A stretch of DNA of 62,716 bases from Paraburkholderia sp. NMBU_R16. GTDB taxonomy: Bacteria > Pseudomonadota > Gammaproteobacteria > Burkholderiales > Burkholderiaceae. The notes beneath the pieces are model-generated. The model did not search any database, had not been told where the DNA came from, and saw nothing but the letters and a program-made list of their open reading frames with translations. The stretch covers positions 1-62,716 of the forward strand of contig NZ_JAAAYE010000035.1 in NCBI RefSeq assembly GCF_013282575.1, read 5' to 3'. The translations under genes and the position numbers were made by a program. Shown here one piece after another: positions 21,947 through 32,447 of the stretch (position 1 is the first letter of the stretch; every line of letters begins with the position of its first letter).

Positions 21947-22873
21947 TCAGGCAAAGTAAGCGCGCGCGTTCGCGACATCGCGCGCAATCGCCGCGCTCAA
22001 CGTTTCGAGGTCGACGTACTTTTGTTCGTCGCGCAGCTTCTTCAGGAATTCGACGCGCACGAGTTTGCCATAGGCGTCCCCATGCCAGTCGAGCAGGTGC
22101 ACTTCGAGCAGCACACGGCCGGAGTCGTCGACGGTCGGGCGCACGCCGAGGCTCGCGACGCCGGGCAGCGGCTCGGCCTCGATGCCGTGCACCCGCACGA
22201 CGAAGATGCCGGCCAGCGCGGGGCGCTTGTGCGCGATCGGCAGGTTCAACGTCGGAAAGCCGAGGTCCCGCCCGAGCGAGAGCCCGTGCACGACATGGCC
22301 GCTGATCACGTAGTCGCGCCCGAGCGCGGCCCGCGCGGCGTCGAGATCGCCCGCGACGAGCGCGGCCCGTACGGCCGAGCTCGAGATGCGCGCGCCGGCT
22401 GCGTCGGCGACGGTGTCCATTTGTTCGACCTCGAAGCCATGCCGCTCGCCGGCCGCGCGCAGCGAGGCGAAATCGCCGGCGCGCTTGGCGCCGTAGCGGA
22501 AATCGTCGCCGACCAGCACCCAGCGCGCGTGCAGGCCCTCGACGATGATGCGCTCGACGAACGTATCGGGCGATTGGCTCGCGAACGTGCGGTTGAAATG
22601 CTCGACGACGACCCGGTCCACGCCGTTCATGCGCAGCGCCTCCAGCTTGTCGCGCAGCATCGCGATACGCGGCGGCGCGCCGGCGGGATTGAAGAATTCG
22701 CGCGGATGCGGCTCGAACGTCATGACGCAGACGGGCAGGCCGCGCGCGCGGGCGGCTTCGCGCACGCGCGCGAGCAATGCCTGGTGACCGCGGTGGACAC
22801 CGTCGAAATTGCCGATCGTCAGCGCGCACGGCGCGCGGCTTTCGGCATTGGGAAGACCGCGGAAGACTCTCAC
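21947..22873 (-). CDS. ribF: Bifunctional riboflavin kinase / FAD synthetase
   Basis: Makes FMN and then FAD from riboflavin, 308 residues. The N-terminal adenylyltransferase has IGNFDGVHRGHQALL and RISSSAVR. The C-terminal flavokinase has GRDLGFPTLNLP, GVASLGVRPTVD and EVHLLDWHGDAYG. The order ribF-ileS-lspA is conserved. The start at 22873 (MRVFRGLPN) fits the family N-terminus. It diverges from purN over 149 nt. Confidence 0.95.
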   Translation of the reverse strand: MRVFRGLPNAESRAPCALTIGNFDGVHRGHQALLARVREAARARGLPVCVMTFEPHPREFFNPAGAPPRIAMLRDKLEALRMNGVDRVVVEHFNRTFASQSPDTFVERIIVEGLHARWVLVGDDFRYGAKRAGDFASLRAAGERHGFEVEQMDTVADAAGARISSSAVRAALVAGDLDAARAALGRDYVISGHVVHGLSLGRDLGFPTLNLPIAHKRPALAGIFVVRVHGIEAEPLPGVASLGVRPTVDDSGRVLLEVHLLDWHGDAYGKLVRVEFLKKLRDEQKYVDLETLSAAIARDVANARAYFA

Positions 22874-23022
22874 GATAACCGTCGAGTGGGCGGCGCGATG
22901 CCGCTAGGCCAAGGATCGATGCGGGCCTTGCCGGCGCCGCAAAACAAGAGATTATAAACGTTCGGGGCGTCGGACGGCGCCGCCGCGGCTGGCCCGCGGG
23001 TCCCCAATGATAAAATCGCCGG

Positions 23023-23670
23023 ATGAAGAACATCGTAATTCTGATTTCCGGGCGGGGCAGCAATATGGAAGCGATCGTGCGCGCGGCGGCGCACGAAGGG
23101 TGGCCCGCCCGCATCGCCGCCGTCATCGCGAACCGGCCCGATGCATCCGGTCTCGCGTTCGCCGCGCGCGAAGGCATCGCCACGGCCATCGTCGATCATT
23201 GCGAGTACCCCGAGCGAGAGGCCTTCGACGCCGCGCTTGCGCGTGTCGTGGACAGCTTCGCTCCGGACCTCGTCGTCCTTGCCGGCTTCATGCGTGTGCT
23301 GACCACCGCTTTCGTCGAACGCTACGCGGGGCGCATGCTGAACGTGCATCCGTCGCTGCTGCCGAGCTTTCCTGGGTTGCACACGCATCGGCGTGCGCTA
23401 GAAGCAGGCGTGACGGTGCACGGGGCGACCGTGCATTTCGTCACGCCCCAGCTCGATCACGGGCCGATCGTCATCCAGGCCGCCGTGCCGATCGCGGCCG
23501 GCGACGACCCGGCCCGGCTCGCGGCACGCGTGCTCGCATCCGAGCACGTGGCCTACCCGCGCGCGGTGCGCTGGTTCGTGCAGGGGCGCCTGTCGCTCGA
23601 CGGCATGCGCGTCAACGTGACGCCGCCCGAGCCGCAGTGGCTTTTTGCCGATACTCACCAAGAGGCGTGA
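23023..23670 (+). CDS. purN: Phosphoribosylglycinamide formyltransferase
   Basis: Purine biosynthesis enzyme (GAR transformylase, 10-formyl-THF dependent), 215 residues. ISGRGSNMEAI forms the phosphate-binding loop. The catalytic residues Asn107, His109 (NVHPSLLPSF) and Asp145 (LDHGPIVIQ) are all present. It is the first gene of a plus-strand run, and the RNA methyltransferase gene starts 82 nt downstream. Confidence 0.96.
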   Translation: MKNIVILISGRGSNMEAIVRAAAHEGWPARIAAVIANRPDASGLAFAAREGIATAIVDHCEYPEREAFDAALARVVDSFAPDLVVLAGFMRVLTTAFVERYAGRMLNVHPSLLPSFPGLHTHRRALEAGVTVHGATVHFVTPQLDHGPIVIQAAVPIAAGDDPARLAARVLASEHVAYPRAVRWFVQGRLSLDGMRVNVTPPEPQWLFADTHQEA

Positions 23671-23752
23671 TGAATCCTCATCGCGCTCATATTCGTTGGC
23701 TGCCCGCGCCGGGGGCAGCTGCCCGCCCGGCCAGCGCCTGACGGGAGGCAAC

Positions 23753-25165
23753 ATGAAAACAAAGACTACTCGATCGAAACCCCTCTCGCCCACCTCGTCC
23801 GCTTCGCAGCCGAAGCCGCGCGGCCAAGTCGCGCGCCCGATGCGCGCACCCCGCGGCGCCAAATCGGGCGGTGCGCCCGGTGCCACGCCGGGGCGCTCGC
23901 GCGAAGGCGGAGTGCATGGTTTTCTCGTCGGCCAGACGGAGGCACTGATTGCGGAAGTGCTCAAGTTCACGGGTCCCGCCGACGCCACGACCAGCCGCTT
24001 TTTCCGTGCCCATCCGAAGCTCGGCCACAACGAGCGCGGCATCATCGCGGAGGCCGTATTTGCCGTGCTGCGCCGGCGCATGGAGTTCGCGCATCTGGCC
24101 GAAAGCGGCACCGGCGGGCCCATGCGGCGTCTTGCACTGCTCGGTCTCATGCAGACGGCCGGGCGTTCCGCGCTGCGGCCGTTCCTCTCCGAGGACGAGA
24201 ACGCATGGCTCGAGCACGTGGCGAAGATCGATCCGCAGAGCCTGCCGCTGCGTATCCGGACGAATCTGCCCGACTGGATTGCCGAGGCGCTCGCCAAGCG
24301 TTTCGAGCCCGACGAGCTGGCCCAGCTCGCGGCGGCACTCAACTACCCGGCGCCGCTCGATTTGCGTGTGAATCCGCTCAAGGCGAGCCGCGAGCAGGTG
24401 CTGGCCGCGCTCGAAGAAGCCGGCATCGAAGCCGGCGCGACGCCGTTCGCTCCGCTCGGCGTCCGGGTGGTCGGCAAGCCGGCGCTCACGAAGCTCAAAG
24501 TGTTCGAGGACGGCTGGGTCGAGGTGCAGGACGAAGGCAGTCAGTTGCTGTGCTCGCTCGTCGCGCCGCGGCGCGGCGAGATGATCGTCGATTTTTGCGC
24601 GGGGGCGGGCGGCAAGACGCTCGCGCTCGGTGCCGCGATGCGCTCGACGGGGCGGCTCTATGCGTTCGACGTCGCCGAACGGCGGCTGGCGAAGCTCAAG
24701 CCGCGGCTTGCCCGCAGCGGTCTCTCGAACGTCCATCCGGTGCACATCGATAGCGAGCACGACATCAAGATCAAACGGCTCGCCGGCAAGATCGATCGCG
24801 TGCTCGTCGACGCACCGTGCAGCGGCCTCGGCACGCTGCGCCGCAACCCCGACCTCAAGTGGCGGCAAAGCGCGGCGTCGGTGGAGGAGCTGGCGCCGAA
24901 GCAGGCGTCGATTCTCGCGAGCGCCGCGCGGCTCGTGAAGCCGGGCGGGAGGCTCGTCTATGCGACTTGCAGCGTGCTCGAAGCGGAAAACGAGGCGGTC
25001 GTCGCGCAATTTCTGGCCGAGCACTCGGAGTTTGCGCTCGTGCCGGCGAGCGACGTGCTCGCTGAGCAGCGCATCGGTCTCGAGATGGGCGAGTATCTAT
25101 CGCTGTGGCCGCATCGCCATGCGACCGACGGCTTTTTCGCCGCTGTGCTCGAACGCCGTACCTGA
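23753..25165 (+). CDS. RNA m5C methyltransferase, RsmB/NOP2 family
   Basis: SAM-dependent RNA cytosine-5 methyltransferase of 470 residues. It has a basic Ser/Pro-rich N-terminal tail (about 1-50), a helical RNA-binding region, and a methyltransferase fold with VDFCAGAGGKT. The two cysteines of this enzyme class are present: Cys356 in DAPCSGLGTLRR and Cys406 in YATCSVLE. Whether it is the 16S C967 enzyme (RsmB) is uncertain, because the N-terminal part is not a clear NusB domain and rsmB usually sits elsewhere. GGGAGG precedes the ATG at 23753. It follows purN. Confidence 0.9.
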   Translation: MKTKTTRSKPLSPTSSASQPKPRGQVARPMRAPRGAKSGGAPGATPGRSREGGVHGFLVGQTEALIAEVLKFTGPADATTSRFFRAHPKLGHNERGIIAEAVFAVLRRRMEFAHLAESGTGGPMRRLALLGLMQTAGRSALRPFLSEDENAWLEHVAKIDPQSLPLRIRTNLPDWIAEALAKRFEPDELAQLAAALNYPAPLDLRVNPLKASREQVLAALEEAGIEAGATPFAPLGVRVVGKPALTKLKVFEDGWVEVQDEGSQLLCSLVAPRRGEMIVDFCAGAGGKTLALGAAMRSTGRLYAFDVAERRLAKLKPRLARSGLSNVHPVHIDSEHDIKIKRLAGKIDRVLVDAPCSGLGTLRRNPDLKWRQSAASVEELAPKQASILASAARLVKPGGRLVYATCSVLEAENEAVVAQFLAEHSEFALVPASDVLAEQRIGLEMGEYLSLWPHRHATDGFFAAVLERRT

Positions 25166-25234
25166 GCGGTGGCCGAGCGCCGTGCGTGGGTACTGTCCTC
25201 CCATGCCGGCGGCCGGCGCCCGGAGTCCCTCGAG

Positions 25235-26560
25235 ATGACACAGAACCGCATTCTTTCCCATATGGTCGCGGGCCTGATCCGCGACTTCGGTCAGCCCGTG
25301 ATGCTCTGGCAGGCCGGCATGCTCGTCGGGGCGCTGCTCGTCGCGTGGCTGCTCGCGCGCGTCGTGCGCCACAAGCTCGATTCGCGTCGCAGCGCGCGCC
25401 ACGAGCCTGCGCGTTTCGGCGCCGAAAGTCTGCACAAGGCACTGCTTCCCCTGCTTGGCGGTGTACTCGTATGGATCGAGCAGACCGTCTTCGAAGACTA
25501 CATGTCGACGTCGCTGCTCGAACTCGCATTGGTGCCGCTCATCGGTATCGCGCTGATCTATATCGTTTTCTTCGTTGCCCGACGCGTGTTCGGCCGCAAC
25601 GGCCATGCTCACGCCTGGCTTTCCATCGCCGAAAAGATCGTCAGTGTCGTGGTCTGGGTAGCGATGGTGCTCTTCGTGCTGGGCATCCATGAGCAGGTGT
25701 TGCACTGGATGGATTCGGTGCGCTTTCGCGTCGGCAGCGAGCGGATGACGCTGCTGTCCATTGCGACGGGCGCGCTCTGGGTCTGTGCCACGCTGATCGT
25801 GGCGATGTGGGCGGGCTCGATGCTCGAGGAGCGCCTCATGCGGGCGCGCTCGATCGACGCCAATCTGCGCGTCGTGCTCGCCCGCACGGGCCGCGCGCTG
25901 CTGATTCTGGCCGCGGTGCTGATCAGCTTCTCGCTCGTCGGCATCGATATCACGGTGCTCGGGGTGTTCGGCGGCGCGCTCGGCGTCGGCCTGGGCTTCG
26001 GGCTCCAGAAGATCGCGAGCAACTACGTGTCGGGCTTCATCATCCTCATCGACCGGTCGCTGCGGATCGGCGACACGATCAACGTCGGCGGGCTGCAGGG
26101 GCTCGTGACACGGATCAGCACCCGTTATACGACCGTGCGCGGCCTGGATGGCATCGAAACGCTCGTTCCGAACGAAAAACTGATCACCGATGTCGTTCAG
26201 AACCACTCGTCGTTTCTCACGCGCGGCTATGCGAAAGCCGCCGTGCAAGTTGCCTACGACTCGGATATCGACCGGGCGATGGCGCTGCTCGCGCAAGCCG
26301 CGTGCGGCGTCGACCGCGTGCTCGAGGACCCGGCACCCGCGCCCTATTTCGTTTCGTTCGGCGCCGACGGGATCAATCTCGAGCTCGGGTTTTGGATCGA
26401 GGATGCGGCCAAGGGCACAGCCGGCGTGCGCTCCGCGGTCAACCGCAACATCTGGCGCCTTTTTTGCGAGCACGGCATCGCGATTCCCTATCCGACGCGC
26501 GAAGTGCGTATCGTCGGCGCCAGCGAGCCGACGGCACAGGACGTGGCGCAAGCATCGTAA
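25235..26560 (+). CDS. MscS-family mechanosensitive ion channel
   Basis: Inner-membrane channel of 441 residues. Five or six membrane spans precede the conserved pore helix GGALGVGLGFGLQKIASNYVSG and the beta domain (SLRIGDTINVGGLQGLVTRI). A cytoplasmic MscS C-terminal domain containing LVPNEKLITDVVQN follows. The extra N-terminal spans and length (E. coli MscS is 286 residues) place it in the larger MscS-like group. I start at the ATG at 25235 (MTQNRIL), which has a GGAG nine nt upstream. It is 69 nt downstream of the methyltransferase gene. Confidence 0.9.
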   Translation: MTQNRILSHMVAGLIRDFGQPVMLWQAGMLVGALLVAWLLARVVRHKLDSRRSARHEPARFGAESLHKALLPLLGGVLVWIEQTVFEDYMSTSLLELALVPLIGIALIYIVFFVARRVFGRNGHAHAWLSIAEKIVSVVVWVAMVLFVLGIHEQVLHWMDSVRFRVGSERMTLLSIATGALWVCATLIVAMWAGSMLEERLMRARSIDANLRVVLARTGRALLILAAVLISFSLVGIDITVLGVFGGALGVGLGFGLQKIASNYVSGFIILIDRSLRIGDTINVGGLQGLVTRISTRYTTVRGLDGIETLVPNEKLITDVVQNHSSFLTRGYAKAAVQVAYDSDIDRAMALLAQAACGVDRVLEDPAPAPYFVSFGADGINLELGFWIEDAAKGTAGVRSAVNRNIWRLFCEHGIAIPYPTREVRIVGASEPTAQDVAQAS

Positions 26561-26741
26561 GGCGGCGCGACCGATGCGGCCACATGCCGCAGGGCAAAGC
26601 AGTCGCGGCGGTGCAGGAAATCTTTTTTGTTACAACGACTTGCGATCATTGCAGTACAATGTTCATCTGTTTCAAGCGTTGCTTTCGTTTTTCTGACAGA
26701 CGCGGGCCCCGGCTGGCGTCGTCGTTCCACAGGTAAAGGCC

Positions 26742-27938
26742 TTGTTGAATTCCCTGCTCGATTTCCTCGCGCACGGCTTGCTCCGTTTCTCATGGTGGCA
26801 AATCGTGCTTTTCGCGCTTGCCGTCACGCATGTGACGATCATCGGTGTGACGGTGTATCTTCACCGCTGCCAAGCTCACCGCGCGCTCGATTTGCATCCC
26901 ATCGCCAGTCATTTCTTCCGCTTCTGGCTCTGGACGACCACCGGCATGCTGACGGGTCAGTGGGCGGCGATTCACCGCAAGCACCACGCCAAGTGCGAAA
27001 CGGAGGAAGACCCGCACAGCCCCCAAACGCGCGGAATCTGGAAGGTACTGCTCGAAGGGGCCGAACTCTATCGCGCCGAAGCGAAGAACGAGGAGACAAT
27101 CCGCCGCTTCAGCCACGGCACGCCCAACGACTGGATGGAGCGCAATGTGTATTCGCGTTACCCGATCCTCGGCGTGAGCCTGATGATGGTGGTCGATGTG
27201 GCGCTCTTCGGCATCGTGGGCCTCAGCGTATGGGCCGTGCAGATGATCTGGATTCCGTTTTGGGCGGCAGGCGTCGTCAACGGCCTCGCGCACTTCTGGG
27301 GTTATCGCAATTTCAACTCCGCCGACGCGAGCACGAATATCTTCCCCTGGGGCATCCTGATCGGCGGCGAGGAACTGCACAACAATCACCACACGTATGC
27401 GACATCGGCCAAGCTGTCGAACAAGTGGTTCGAGTTCGACATCGGCTGGGCCTATATCCGCATCCTGTCGGTGCTGGGGCTGGCGAAGGTGAAGAAGCTC
27501 GCGCCGACACCGCGCCTCATCGCACGCAAGTCCGTGCTCGATTACGACACACTCCAGGCCGTCCTCTCGAATCGCTACGAGGTCATGGCGCGCTACGGGA
27601 AGACGGTCAAGCGCGCGTATCGCCAGGAGCTTGCGCGCTTGAAGGAGATCGGCGCACGCGAAAAGTACATGCTGATGCGCAACGCGCGCACGTGGTTCCA
27701 CAAGGAAAAAGAAGGCCTCGACGAACCGCAGAAACGTCAGCTCCCCGAGATTTTTGCCAACAACCAGACGTTGCGCACGTTCATCGAGCTGCGCGAGGAA
27801 CTGGCCGCGATCTGGGATCGTTCCAACGCATCGCGCGAACAGTTGCTGGCCCAGTTGCAGGACTGGTGTCATCGCGCCGAACAAAGCGGCATCAAAGCGC
27901 TGCAGGAGTTCGCCCTGCGGCTGCGCCGATACGCCTGA
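26742..27938 (+). CDS. Acyl-CoA/acyl-lipid delta-9-type fatty acid desaturase with C-terminal extension
   Basis: Membrane di-iron desaturase of 398 residues that introduces a double bond into fatty acyl chains. The three histidine boxes are HRCQAH (41-46), HRKHH (78-82) and HNNHH (213-217), with membrane spans between them. The start is a TTG (26742, with another TTG next to it); no ATG fits. Residues from about 255 to the end form a hydrophilic, helical, charged extension not needed for desaturation. Its last 60 residues (AAIWDRSNASREQLLAQLQ onward) recall the C-terminal helices of ISL3-type transposases to me. That resemblance is unverified. A terminator follows. Confidence 0.88.
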   Translation: MLNSLLDFLAHGLLRFSWWQIVLFALAVTHVTIIGVTVYLHRCQAHRALDLHPIASHFFRFWLWTTTGMLTGQWAAIHRKHHAKCETEEDPHSPQTRGIWKVLLEGAELYRAEAKNEETIRRFSHGTPNDWMERNVYSRYPILGVSLMMVVDVALFGIVGLSVWAVQMIWIPFWAAGVVNGLAHFWGYRNFNSADASTNIFPWGILIGGEELHNNHHTYATSAKLSNKWFEFDIGWAYIRILSVLGLAKVKKLAPTPRLIARKSVLDYDTLQAVLSNRYEVMARYGKTVKRAYRQELARLKEIGAREKYMLMRNARTWFHKEKEGLDEPQKRQLPEIFANNQTLRTFIELREELAAIWDRSNASREQLLAQLQDWCHRAEQSGIKALQEFALRLRRYA

Positions 27939-27972
27939 GCGCGAATTCCATTAGAATTTCGAGACGTCACAC

Positions 27973-28003
27973 AACACCCCGCGCTGGCGGGGTGTTGTTT
28001 TTT
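27973..28003 (+). terminator. Rho-independent terminator after the desaturase gene
   Basis: Stem AACACCCCGC / GCGGGGTGTT with a four-nt loop, followed by GTTTTTT. It separates the desaturase gene from nadA. Confidence 0.9.
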
Positions 28004-28073
28004 GTAGCGTCAGCTATACATGGGCTGCAGGCGCAATGGCCCAAGCGCCCCTGGTGTGGGACCGGAGATGAAG

Positions 28074-29219
28074 ATGGCTTCGACGATCAAGACTGTCGAG
28101 TTCGATAAGCCGCTCGTAACGAGCGCGGCCGGCGCGGTATGCGGCGTTGGGCAGGCGTGGGCGAAAGTCACGCCTGCGCCGTCGCCGGAAGAGCGCAAGG
28201 CACTCAAGGCACGTATCCGTGAACTGCTCGTACGCGAGAAGGCCGTGCTCGTCGCGCATTACTATGTCGATCCGGATCTGCAGGAACTGGCCGACGAGAC
28301 GGGCGGTTGTGTTGCCGATTCGCTCGAAATGGCGCGCTTCGGCCGCGATCACGAGGCGCAGACGCTCGTGGTCGCCGGCGTTCGGTTCATGGGCGAAACA
28401 GCCAAAATCCTGAGTCCTGACAAACGTATCCTGATGCCCGATCTCGACGCGACGTGCTCGCTCGATCTCGGCTGTCCGGCAGACGAGTTCTCCGCGTTTT
28501 GCGACGCGCACTCTGATCGCACCGTAGTCGTTTATGCGAACACGAGTGCTGCGGTCAAGGCGCGGGCGGATTGGATGGTCACATCGTCCATCGGACTCGA
28601 GATCGTTGCCGATCTGCACGCACGCGGCGAGAAGATTCTCTGGGCGCCCGATCGCCATCTGGGTCGATACATCCAGACGAAAACGGGCGCCGACATGCTG
28701 CTATGGCAAGGCTCCTGCCTCGTGCACGACGAGTTCAAGGGCATCGAGCTCGACTTGCTGCGCGCCGAATACCCCGAGGCGAAGGTCCTCGTCCATCCCG
28801 AGTCCCCGGAGAGCGTGGTGGCGCAAGCCGATGTCGTCGGTTCCACGACGCAGCTGATCGACGCGGCCAGGCGGCTGCCGGCGACTCACTTCATCGTCGC
28901 GACCGATCTCGGCATTCTTCATAAGATGCGCCTCGCCGCACCCGGCAAGACGTTCATCGAAGCGCCGACCGCCGGCAACAGCGCAACCTGCAAGAGCTGC
29001 GCGCATTGCCCGTGGATGGCGATGAACGGCCTTGCGAATCTTGCCGACGTGTTGGAGCGTGGGACGAACGAAATCTTCGTCGATCGCGCCATCGGCGAGC
29101 GGGCGCGCTTGCCGATCGACCGGATGCTTGCTTTCGCGGCGCAGCGCAAGGCGCGCGTCCAGGCAAGCGGCGATCTCGCGCGCGATGCTGCGCTCTTTGC
29201 CAACGTAGGTGCCGCATGA
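28074..29219 (+). CDS. nadA: Quinolinate synthase
   Basis: [4Fe-4S] enzyme that condenses iminoaspartate and dihydroxyacetone phosphate to quinolinate in NAD biosynthesis, 381 residues. The cluster ligands are Cys128 (ATCSLDLGC), Cys215 (GSCLVHDEF) and one of Cys306/309/312 ([10 protein letters not shown], as in E. coli). [13 protein letters not shown] and [11 protein letters not shown] line the active site. I prefer the ATG at 28074 over that at 28068, because GGAG (28064-28067) then has proper spacing. It overlaps nadC by 4 nt (ATGA). Confidence 0.96.
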   Translation: MASTIKTVEFDKPLVTSAAGAVCGVGQAWAKVTPAPSPEERKALKARIRELLVREKAVLVAHYYVDPDLQELADETGGCVADSLEMARFGRDHEAQTLVVAGVRFMGETAKILSPDKRILMPDLDATCSLDLGCPADEFSAFCDAHSDRTVVVYANTSAAVKARADWMVTSSIGLEIVADLHARGEKILWAPDRHLGRYIQTKTGADMLLWQGSCLVHDEFKGIELDLLRAEYPEAKVLVHPESPESVVAQADVVGSTTQLIDAARRLPATHFIVATDLGILHKMRLAAPGKTFIEAPTAGNSATCKSCAHCPWMAMNGLANLADVLERGTNEIFVDRAIGERARLPIDRMLAFAAQRKARVQASGDLARDAALFANVGAA

Positions 29220-30142
29220 CGAGCGCACGGCCGATGCAGTCGATGTCACAGGCAGAGCACAAGAACGCGGCCGCCGTGTCGCCTTTGTTTGCCGAAATCC
29301 GAACCGAGTACGGTGACGCATTCGATGCGGCGCTCGCTCGCAATGTCGCCGACGCGCTCGCGGAGGATATCGGTGATGGCGATCTGACAGGCCGGCTCGT
29401 CCCGGCCGACAGTGTGCGCGATGCCCGCGTCGTCGTTCGGGAAGATGCGGTGCTGTGCGGCGTGCCATGGTTTGCCGCCGTGATGCGCGAAGTCGACCCG
29501 ACGATCGAACTCCATTGGCGGTACCGCGAGGGCGATCGCATGGCGCCCGATTCGGAGGTCTGCACGATGCGCGGTCCTGCGCGCGCGCTGCTGACCGCGG
29601 AGCGCAACGCGCTCAACTTTCTGCAATTGCTGTCGGGCGTGGCCACGGCGACTCGCCGCTACGCCGACATTGTCGCAGGCACGCGCGCACGCATCCTCGA
29701 CACGCGCAAGACCTTGCCCGGGCTGCGGCTGGCTCAGAAATATGCCGTGCGCGTCGGTGGTGGGGCGAATCAGCGGCTAGCGCTCTACGACGGCATCCTC
29801 ATCAAGGAGAACCATATCGCCGCGGCAGGCAGCGTGGGCGCCGCCCTCGAAGCCGCCTACGCGCTCGACGCCGGCGTATCGATCCAGATCGAGGTGGAGA
29901 CGCTCTCGCAACTGGAGTCGGCGCTCGCGCACGGCGCTCAATCGATCCTGCTCGACAATTTCTCGTTCGACGCTATGCGCGACGCCGTCAAGCTCACGGC
30001 GGGCCGGGCGGTGCTGGAAGTGTCGGGCGGCGTCAACCTCGATACGGTGCGCGCGATCGCCGAGACCGGTGTCGATCGAATCTCGATCGGCGCGTTGACG
30101 AAGGATGTGCGCGCGACCGATTATTCGATGCGAATCGTCTGA
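29216..30142 (+). CDS. nadC: Nicotinate-nucleotide pyrophosphorylase (carboxylating)
   Basis: Quinolinate phosphoribosyltransferase of 308 residues. It converts quinolinate and PRPP to nicotinate mononucleotide and CO2, the step after NadA. Conserved elements are [12 protein letters not shown], the active-site [13 protein letters not shown] and [19 protein letters not shown], and the C-terminal barrel [23 protein letters not shown]. The ATGA overlap with nadA sets the start and indicates coupling. Confidence 0.96.
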   Translation: MTSARPMQSMSQAEHKNAAAVSPLFAEIRTEYGDAFDAALARNVADALAEDIGDGDLTGRLVPADSVRDARVVVREDAVLCGVPWFAAVMREVDPTIELHWRYREGDRMAPDSEVCTMRGPARALLTAERNALNFLQLLSGVATATRRYADIVAGTRARILDTRKTLPGLRLAQKYAVRVGGGANQRLALYDGILIKENHIAAAGSVGAALEAAYALDAGVSIQIEVETLSQLESALAHGAQSILLDNFSFDAMRDAVKLTAGRAVLEVSGGVNLDTVRAIAETGVDRISIGALTKDVRATDYSMRIV

Positions 30143-30160
30143 GCCGTCACGTCACGCCGG

Positions 30161-31759
30161 TCACGCTTGCCGGTTGCGCACGCGCTCGGGCGACAGCACG
30201 GTGGGAAGCGCCTTCGGCAGGGCCGATGGCCAATCGCGCGAGAAGTGCAGCCCGCGGCTTTCGCGCCGCGAGCGGGCGCTTTCGACGATGAGCGAGGCGA
30301 CATCGACGAGATTGCGCAGCTCCAGCAGATCCCGGCTGACCTTGAAGTTCGCGTAATACTCCTGAATCTCGTCCCGCAGCAGCGCGATCCGATGCCGAGC
30401 CCGCGCGAGCCGTTTATCCGTGCGCACGATACCGACGTAGTTCCACATGAGCCGCCGCAGTTCGTCCCAGTTATGGGCGACGACGACCTCTTCGTCGGGA
30501 TCGGAAACGCGGCTTTCGTCCCAATCGGGCAGCGGCGCGTGAGCGGCGGCTTCGAACCCATCGCTTTGGATCGCCGCGGACGCCGCGCGCCCAATGACGA
30601 GGCATTCGAGCAGCGAGTTGCTGGCAAGACGGTTCGCGCCGTGCAGCCCTGTGCAGGCCGTTTCGCCGACGGCAAAAAGCCCGGCCAGATCCGTGCGGCC
30701 GGCCAGATCCGTGACGACCCCGCCGCACGTGTAATGGGCCGCGGGCACGACGGGAATCGGATCTTTCGTGATATCGATGCCGAACTCGAGGCAGCGCGCG
30801 AGGATCGTCGGGAAGTGCTCGTGCAGGAAAGCGGCTGGCTGATGACTGATGTCGAGATAGACGCAATCGATGCCGCGCTTCTTGATTTCGAAGTCGATGG
30901 CGCGCGCGACGATATCGCGTGGGGCGAGCTCGGCGCGTTCGTCATGGGCCGGCATGAAACGCGTGCCGTCGGGCAGTAGCAGGCGTCCGCCTTCGCCGCG
31001 CACGGCTTCCGTGATCAGGAATGATTTCGCGTAGGGGTGAAAGAGGCAGGTCGGGTGGAACTGGATGAACTCCATGTTCGAGACCCGGCAGCCGGCGCGC
31101 CATGCCATGGCAATCCCGTCGCCGGTAGCGGTGTCGGGATTCGTTGTATAGAGATAGACCTTGCCGGCGCCGCCCGTGGCCAAGACGGTGTGCGGCGCTT
31201 GCAGCGTGACGGTACGCCCGCTCGCGAGGTCCAGCGCATACAGGCCATGGCAGCGACGGCCCGGAAGACCGAGGCGATCGGATGTAATGAGATCGATCGC
31301 GTAGTGGTCTTCGAGCAGCGTGATGTTCGGGTGACGGCGCACGCATTCCGAAAGCGTGGCGACGACGGCATGGCCCGTGGCATCGGCTGCGTGAATGATC
31401 CGCCGGTGGCTGTGGCCGCCTTCACGCGTCAGGTGAAAGCCGAGTTCGGCCGCCGCGTCACGCGTAAATGGCACGCCTTGCGCGATCAGCCATTCGATCG
31501 CCGAGCGGCCGCCTTCGACGATAAAGCGGGTTGCCGCTTCGTCGCAGAGCCCGCCTCCGGCAACGAGCGTGTCGTTGACATGATTTTCGATGCTGTCCGC
31601 GGAATCGAGCACCGCTGCGATACCGCCTTGCGCCCAGTCGCTCGCACCCTCGGTCATCGAGCGTTTCGCCACGACGGCCACGCGGCGCGTCTCGGCGAGA
31701 TTCAGTGCAACGGTCAACCCTGCCAGCCCGCTGCCCACGATCACGACATCGAAATTCAT
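30161..31759 (-). CDS. nadB: L-aspartate oxidase
   Basis: FAD enzyme of 532 residues that oxidises L-aspartate to iminoaspartate, the substrate of NadA. The N-terminal FAD motif is [15 protein letters not shown]. Active-site segments include [42 protein letters not shown] and [13 protein letters not shown], all typical of the fumarate reductase/aspartate oxidase family. It converges on nadC with only 18 nt between the stops, so all three de novo quinolinate genes are together but on two strands. Confidence 0.96.
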   Translation of the reverse strand: MNFDVVIVGSGLAGLTVALNLAETRRVAVVAKRSMTEGASDWAQGGIAAVLDSADSIENHVNDTLVAGGGLCDEAATRFIVEGGRSAIEWLIAQGVPFTRDAAAELGFHLTREGGHSHRRIIHAADATGHAVVATLSECVRRHPNITLLEDHYAIDLITSDRLGLPGRRCHGLYALDLASGRTVTLQAPHTVLATGGAGKVYLYTTNPDTATGDGIAMAWRAGCRVSNMEFIQFHPTCLFHPYAKSFLITEAVRGEGGRLLLPDGTRFMPAHDERAELAPRDIVARAIDFEIKKRGIDCVYLDISHQPAAFLHEHFPTILARCLEFGIDITKDPIPVVPAAHYTCGGVVTDLAGRTDLAGLFAVGETACTGLHGANRLASNSLLECLVIGRAASAAIQSDGFEAAAHAPLPDWDESRVSDPDEEVVVAHNWDELRRLMWNYVGIVRTDKRLARARHRIALLRDEIQEYYANFKVSRDLLELRNLVDVASLIVESARSRRESRGLHFSRDWPSALPKALPTVLSPERVRNRQA

Positions 31760-31823
31760 GTTTTGTCCTTGTCCTCAGTCTCGGGCTCGGCGTCGCCTGG
31801 CGGTTTGCAACGAAGCCATGCGC

Positions 31824-31853
31824 AAAAAGCCCCGCACGAGGGCGGGGCTTTTC
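31824..31853. terminator. Bidirectional-looking terminator between rpmG and nadB
   Basis: Stem AAAAGCCCCGC / GCGGGGCTTTT with a six-nt loop and A/T tracts on both sides. It mainly serves rpmG on the minus strand. Confidence 0.85.
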
Positions 31854-31881
31854 GTTGTCTTCAGGCTCGCCGAAAACCAGA

Positions 31882-32049
31882 TTACTTGATCTTGGTTTCC
31901 TTGTACTCAACATGCTTGCGGACGACGGGATCGAACTTCATGATCGCCATCTTTTCCGGCATGTTGCGCTTGTTCTTGGTCGTCGTATAGAAGTGACCCG
32001 TACCTGCGGTCGACTCGAGCTTGATCTTGTCGCGTGCGCCTTTTGCCAT
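31882..32049 (-). CDS. rpmG: 50S ribosomal protein L33
   Basis: Ribosomal protein of 55 residues: [14 protein letters not shown] at the N-terminus, then [16 protein letters not shown] and [18 protein letters not shown]. It has no CxxC zinc pairs, so it is the zinc-independent form. It lies 10 nt downstream of rpmB, the usual rpmB-rpmG operon, and ends before a strong terminator. Confidence 0.97.
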   Translation of the reverse strand: MAKGARDKIKLESTAGTGHFYTTTKNKRNMPEKMAIMKFDPVVRKHVEYKETKIK

Positions 32050-32059
32050 GATTTACTCC

Positions 32060-32293
32060 TTACACTTCGCCGCGTGCGCGCAGATCGGCGAGCACGGAGT
32101 CGATGCCGTTCTTGTCAATGAGGCGCAGGCCGGCGTTCGAAATGCGCAGGCGCACCCACCGGTTTTCGCTCTCCACCCAGAAACGGCGGTATTGCAGATT
32201 CGGCAGGAAGCGCCGCTTCGTCTTGTTGTTCGCGTGGGAAACGTTGTTGCCGCTCATCGGCGCTTTCCCAGTTACTTGGCATACGCGTGCCAT
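32060..32293 (-). CDS. rpmB: 50S ribosomal protein L28
   Basis: Ribosomal protein of 77 residues with the family core [32 protein letters not shown] and [16 protein letters not shown]-type segment. An AGGAG ribosome-binding site precedes the ATG. It is first in the rpmB-rpmG operon. Confidence 0.97.
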   Translation of the reverse strand: MARVCQVTGKAPMSGNNVSHANNKTKRRFLPNLQYRRFWVESENRWVRLRISNAGLRLIDKNGIDSVLADLRARGEV

Positions 32294-32447
32294 ATGAGAG
32301 CACTCCTAAAACGCTTTTATTCGGGGTTCGAGCCTCGGCTCAAGCCGGCTGGCCGACTCTGGGCCAACTGCCGGGCCTGACGATTCTTACCGCTTCTTAC
32401 GTTACGGATCGAGGCTGCGGAACGTGTTGGAAAAGAGGTAGACGGCG

